From Vagococcus penaei (lineage in GTDB: Bacteria; Bacillota; Bacilli; Lactobacillales; Vagococcaceae): a stretch of 64,000 bases of DNA. How positions within the stretch are numbered: the stretch's first letter is position 1; the number at the start of each line of letters is the position of its first letter. Under the pieces are notes generated by a model. That model had not been told where the DNA came from, made no database searches, and was given only the letters and a program-made list of their open reading frames with translations. Positions 61,955 to 64,000 of this stretch are shown here, one piece after another. The translations under genes and the position numbers were made by a program. The stretch is taken from NCBI RefSeq assembly GCF_001998885.1, contig NZ_CP019609.1:124001-188000 (forward strand). Reading direction: 5' to 3'.

Positions 61955-63337
61955 TTATTTCTTTGTTAGAACAGTGACACATTCTACATGAGTTGTTTGT
62001 GGAAACATATCTACTGGTTGAACTTCTTTGACTTTGTAACCTTTTTCAGCATATAATGCTAAATCACGTGCTAAAGTACTTGGGTTACATGAAATATAAA
62101 CGATTTTAGTTGGCGCCATCTCAACTGATGCTTCAATAAAGTCAGGATCTAATCCTTTACGCGGTGGATCAACAAAAAGGACATCTGCTGACATCTGACC
62201 TTTATTTAACTCAGCAAAGATTTTTTCAGCCTTACCAGTAATAAATTCAGCATTATCAATACCATTTAATTGTGCATTGATTTTAGCATCTGAAATAGCA
62301 TCTTCGACAGAATCAATGCCATATAACTTAGATACTTTTTTCGCAATTGATAAACCAATTGTTCCAATACCACAATACGCGTCAATAACCGTATCAGTTG
62401 ATTTTAAATTAGCTAATGCAATAGCTTCTTCGTATAATCGTTCAGCTTGACGTGTGTTAATTTGATAAAAAGAACGTGCTGATATCTTATAAGTATTATT
62501 TAAAAGTGTATCAGTAATATATTCTTGTCCATATAAACACAGTGTTTCTTCACCAAATAAACCATTAGAATTATGTGGTTGAATATTTTGCATAATTGAT
62601 TTTACTTGTGGTAAAGCTTCTACAATTAGGCGACAAATTTCATCATTTTTAAAGATTTTTTTCTTCTTCGTGATGAAAACAACCATCATGTCTTTTGAAT
62701 AATGTCCTTGGCGAATCATAATTGTCTTTAAATTACCAGTATCATTCGCTTCATCATAAGGTTTGACTTGGTAACGAATTAAAATTTCTTTAATGACAGC
62801 CAATGCCTCATCAATATTTTTTTCTTGAATATAAAAATCTGACATAGGGACTAAATCATGGCTATTTTTACGGAAAAAACCAATTTCTAATTGATTATTG
62901 ATTTTTCTCACTGGAATTTGCGCCTTATTACGATAAGCATACGGCTCATCCATGCCAATAATCGGCTTAACCGTTACATCATCAAGTTTGCCAATTCGTG
63001 TTAAACAATTAACTACTTGGTGTTCTTTGAATGCTAATTGTGCTTCATAAGTCATATGATGTAAAGGTGCGATACCAGTACGAATTAAATGATTTTGAAC
63101 ATCTTCGACACGGTTAGGACTTGCTGTTTCAATTGACACTACTTTACCAAAGCTAAATTTTTTACCAACTTTAACAATTTGAACCAGAATTGTTTCACCT
63201 GGCAACGCATTTTCAATAAAAATTGGGTAGCCATCTACTTTGGCAACGCCTAAGCCATCATGTGTTAAATCGACTATTTCAACCTCAATTTGTTCATTTT
63301 TTTTCACTGGTAACATGTTTTCTTCTGATTTTTTCAT
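61955..63337 (-). CDS. rlmD: 23S rRNA (uracil-5-)-methyltransferase RlmD/RumA family
   Basis: This 460-residue protein has an N-terminal TRAM domain (about 12-70, IEVEIVDLTHDGLGVAKVDGYPIFIENALPGE), a central linker and a Rossmann methyltransferase: DAYCGIGTIGLSIAKKV (SAM site), VLFVDPPRKGLDP, and the nucleophile Cys in VYISCNPSTLARDL. It methylates U1939-type or similar uracils in 23S rRNA or tRNA. AAAGGAATTTT precedes the ATG. It follows the diacylglycerol kinase gene, as in many Firmicutes. Confidence 0.93.
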   Translation of the reverse strand: MKKSEENMLPVKKNEQIEVEIVDLTHDGLGVAKVDGYPIFIENALPGETILVQIVKVGKKFSFGKVVSIETASPNRVEDVQNHLIRTGIAPLHHMTYEAQLAFKEHQVVNCLTRIGKLDDVTVKPIIGMDEPYAYRNKAQIPVRKINNQLEIGFFRKNSHDLVPMSDFYIQEKNIDEALAVIKEILIRYQVKPYDEANDTGNLKTIMIRQGHYSKDMMVVFITKKKKIFKNDEICRLIVEALPQVKSIMQNIQPHNSNGLFGEETLCLYGQEYITDTLLNNTYKISARSFYQINTRQAERLYEEAIALANLKSTDTVIDAYCGIGTIGLSIAKKVSKLYGIDSVEDAISDAKINAQLNGIDNAEFITGKAEKIFAELNKGQMSADVLFVDPPRKGLDPDFIEASVEMAPTKIVYISCNPSTLARDLALYAEKGYKVKEVQPVDMFPQTTHVECVTVLTKK

Positions 63338-63361
63338 AAAATTCCTTTCGAATTGGTCACA

Positions 63362-63397
63362 GGGAAAAACGAAGACAAAGCGTTACGCTTTGTCTTC
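63362..63397 (-). terminator. Terminator whose loop is the dagK stop codon
   Basis: On the minus strand GAAGACAAAGCG, then TAA, then CGCTTTGTCTTC: a perfect 12-bp stem with a 3-nt loop that is exactly the stop codon, followed by GTTTTTCCC. Confidence 0.8.
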
Positions 63398-64000
63398 ATT
63401 ACTAATTTTCCCATCACCATTAATATCTTCTTTAGTTAGTATTTCTACTTGTTTTACAAACTCATCACTCGCCGAATCAAGTTCATCTGAGACTGCTGAG
63501 TCTGGTATTTCATCAAGATTCGCATAAAATTCAATATGCTGTTTTAAATTAGTAAAGGTCATTGGTACATCGCCACCATATTCACCATCAAGATTAATCA
63601 TCATCTTAAAATTATCATCTGTTGTATCAGCATGTAATTTGGAAGTTTTGATATACTCTATTTTTGAATCATTGATATGTTTACCACCATTAATCATTAA
63701 TGCGACTAGCCGCATAATTTCAAGAATATTAGCAGTTTTCACAATAATTAAAGAAAATTTTCCATCATTTAATTGTGCGTCTGGTGAGATAGTTTCAAAA
63801 CCACCAATTGAATTGGTCAAGCCCAAGAAAAACATCGATGCTTCCCCTTCATAAACACCGTCATCGTAAGTCAAACGAACATTAATTGGTTTGATTCGAG
63901 GTAACATCTCGGCACCTTTAACTAAATAGGCCAAATAACCGAAAACACTCTTTAAGTGAGAAGGAACTTCATAAGTTAATTCTGTTAAGTGACCAGCTGC
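63383..64000 (-). CDS. Diacylglycerol kinase (DagK/YegS family), C-terminal part
   Basis: The gene is cut by the right window edge; 205 codons are visible. The frame is open from base 64000 (AAGHLTELTYEVPSHLKSVFGYLAYLVKGAEML) and includes the beta-sandwich domain typical of the lipid kinase: FFLGLTNSIGGFETISPDAQLNDGKFSLIIVK and VPMTFTNLKQHIEFY. It recycles diacylglycerol left by LTA synthesis to phosphatidic acid. An added tail ends DINGDGKISNEDKA, which resembles an EF-hand or dockerin calcium loop. The start lies outside the window. Confidence 0.9.
   Translation of the reverse strand, partial: AAGHLTELTYEVPSHLKSVFGYLAYLVKGAEMLPRIKPINVRLTYDDGVYEGEASMFFLGLTNSIGGFETISPDAQLNDGKFSLIIVKTANILEIMRLVALMINGGKHINDSKIEYIKTSKLHADTTDDNFKMMINLDGEYGGDVPMTFTNLKQHIEFYANLDEIPDSAVSDELDSASDEFVKQVEILTKEDINGDGKISNEDKA

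Overview
The window is low-GC Gram-positive DNA. Gene content and order (nrdR-dnaB-dnaI, yceD-rpmF, polA-mutM-coaE, a XerS-type recombinase, an LtaS-type lipoteichoic acid synthase, a GshAB-like ATP-grasp protein, a mannose-class PTS) point to the Lactobacillales, most likely Enterococcaceae near Vagococcus or Enterococcus. That placement is inferred from remembered family features, not from a database search.

Region 1 (1-12.4 kb) is an accessory zone shaped by insertion sequences. Two identical IS3-family copies lie in the same orientation, at 1-461 (cut by the window edge) and 9985-11349. The first broke an ISL3 transposase. The second split xerS after codon 24 with a TAT target duplication. 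Between them are a second IS3-type element (1392-2669), a 1.8-kb AT-rich desert with perfect hairpins and a decayed IS6/IS1216-like transposase, then an operon-like cargo: a dihydrofolate-reductase-like protein, a glyoxalase-fold protein, a methyltransferase, and an M20 amidohydrolase followed by two membrane proteins.

Region 2 (12.4-19.6 kb) holds small housekeeping genes: an MmcQ/YjbR protein, a GNAT acetyltransferase, a broken DfsB-like gene, a XerS paralogue that has lost most catalytic residues, a uracil-DNA-glycosylase-like protein, rpmF-yceD, and nrdR-dnaB-dnaI.

Region 3 (19.7-34.6 kb) is one carbohydrate locus. It has a complete mannose/sorbose-class PTS (IIA, IID, IIC, IIB), a GH35 beta-galactosidase, an aldose 1-epimerase, two paralogous GH42-like proteins of unknown specificity, a 1090-residue DUF5107-TPR protein, an AraC regulator and a divergent GntR regulator. 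Two palindromic operators and a cre site sit in the gntR/GH35 promoter gap. It resembles the pneumococcal BgaC locus, but the paralogue pair and the TPR protein are additions, and this is the best candidate for a little-described system.

Region 4 (34.6-44.4 kb) is core: coaE, mutM, polA, a YtrA-like GntR with a DUF1648-type membrane protein and tandem operators, a Bax-inhibitor-1 protein, a MaoC-like protein, murC and a disordered protein.

Region 5 (44.4-57.4 kb) starts with a candidate small RNA with a C-rich loop and a cre-like promoter, then csbD. A decayed acr3-arsC arsenic module follows, bracketed by degenerate ISL3 ends. Next come pgi, gdhA, a flavoprotein, GNAT, YbaK, aroD, an rRNA methyltransferase frameshifted at a G7 run, ltaS, and a permease/ATPase pair whose ATPase lacks Walker motifs.

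Region 6 (57.4-64 kb) has an intact ISL3 element with an 8-bp duplication inserted in a terminator T-tract, then a nucleotidyltransferase-like protein, a GshAB-like ATP-grasp protein with an eroded ligase domain, a gamma-glutamylcyclotransferase-like protein, rlmD and a diacylglycerol kinase that runs off the right edge. No tRNA, rRNA or CRISPR array was seen.
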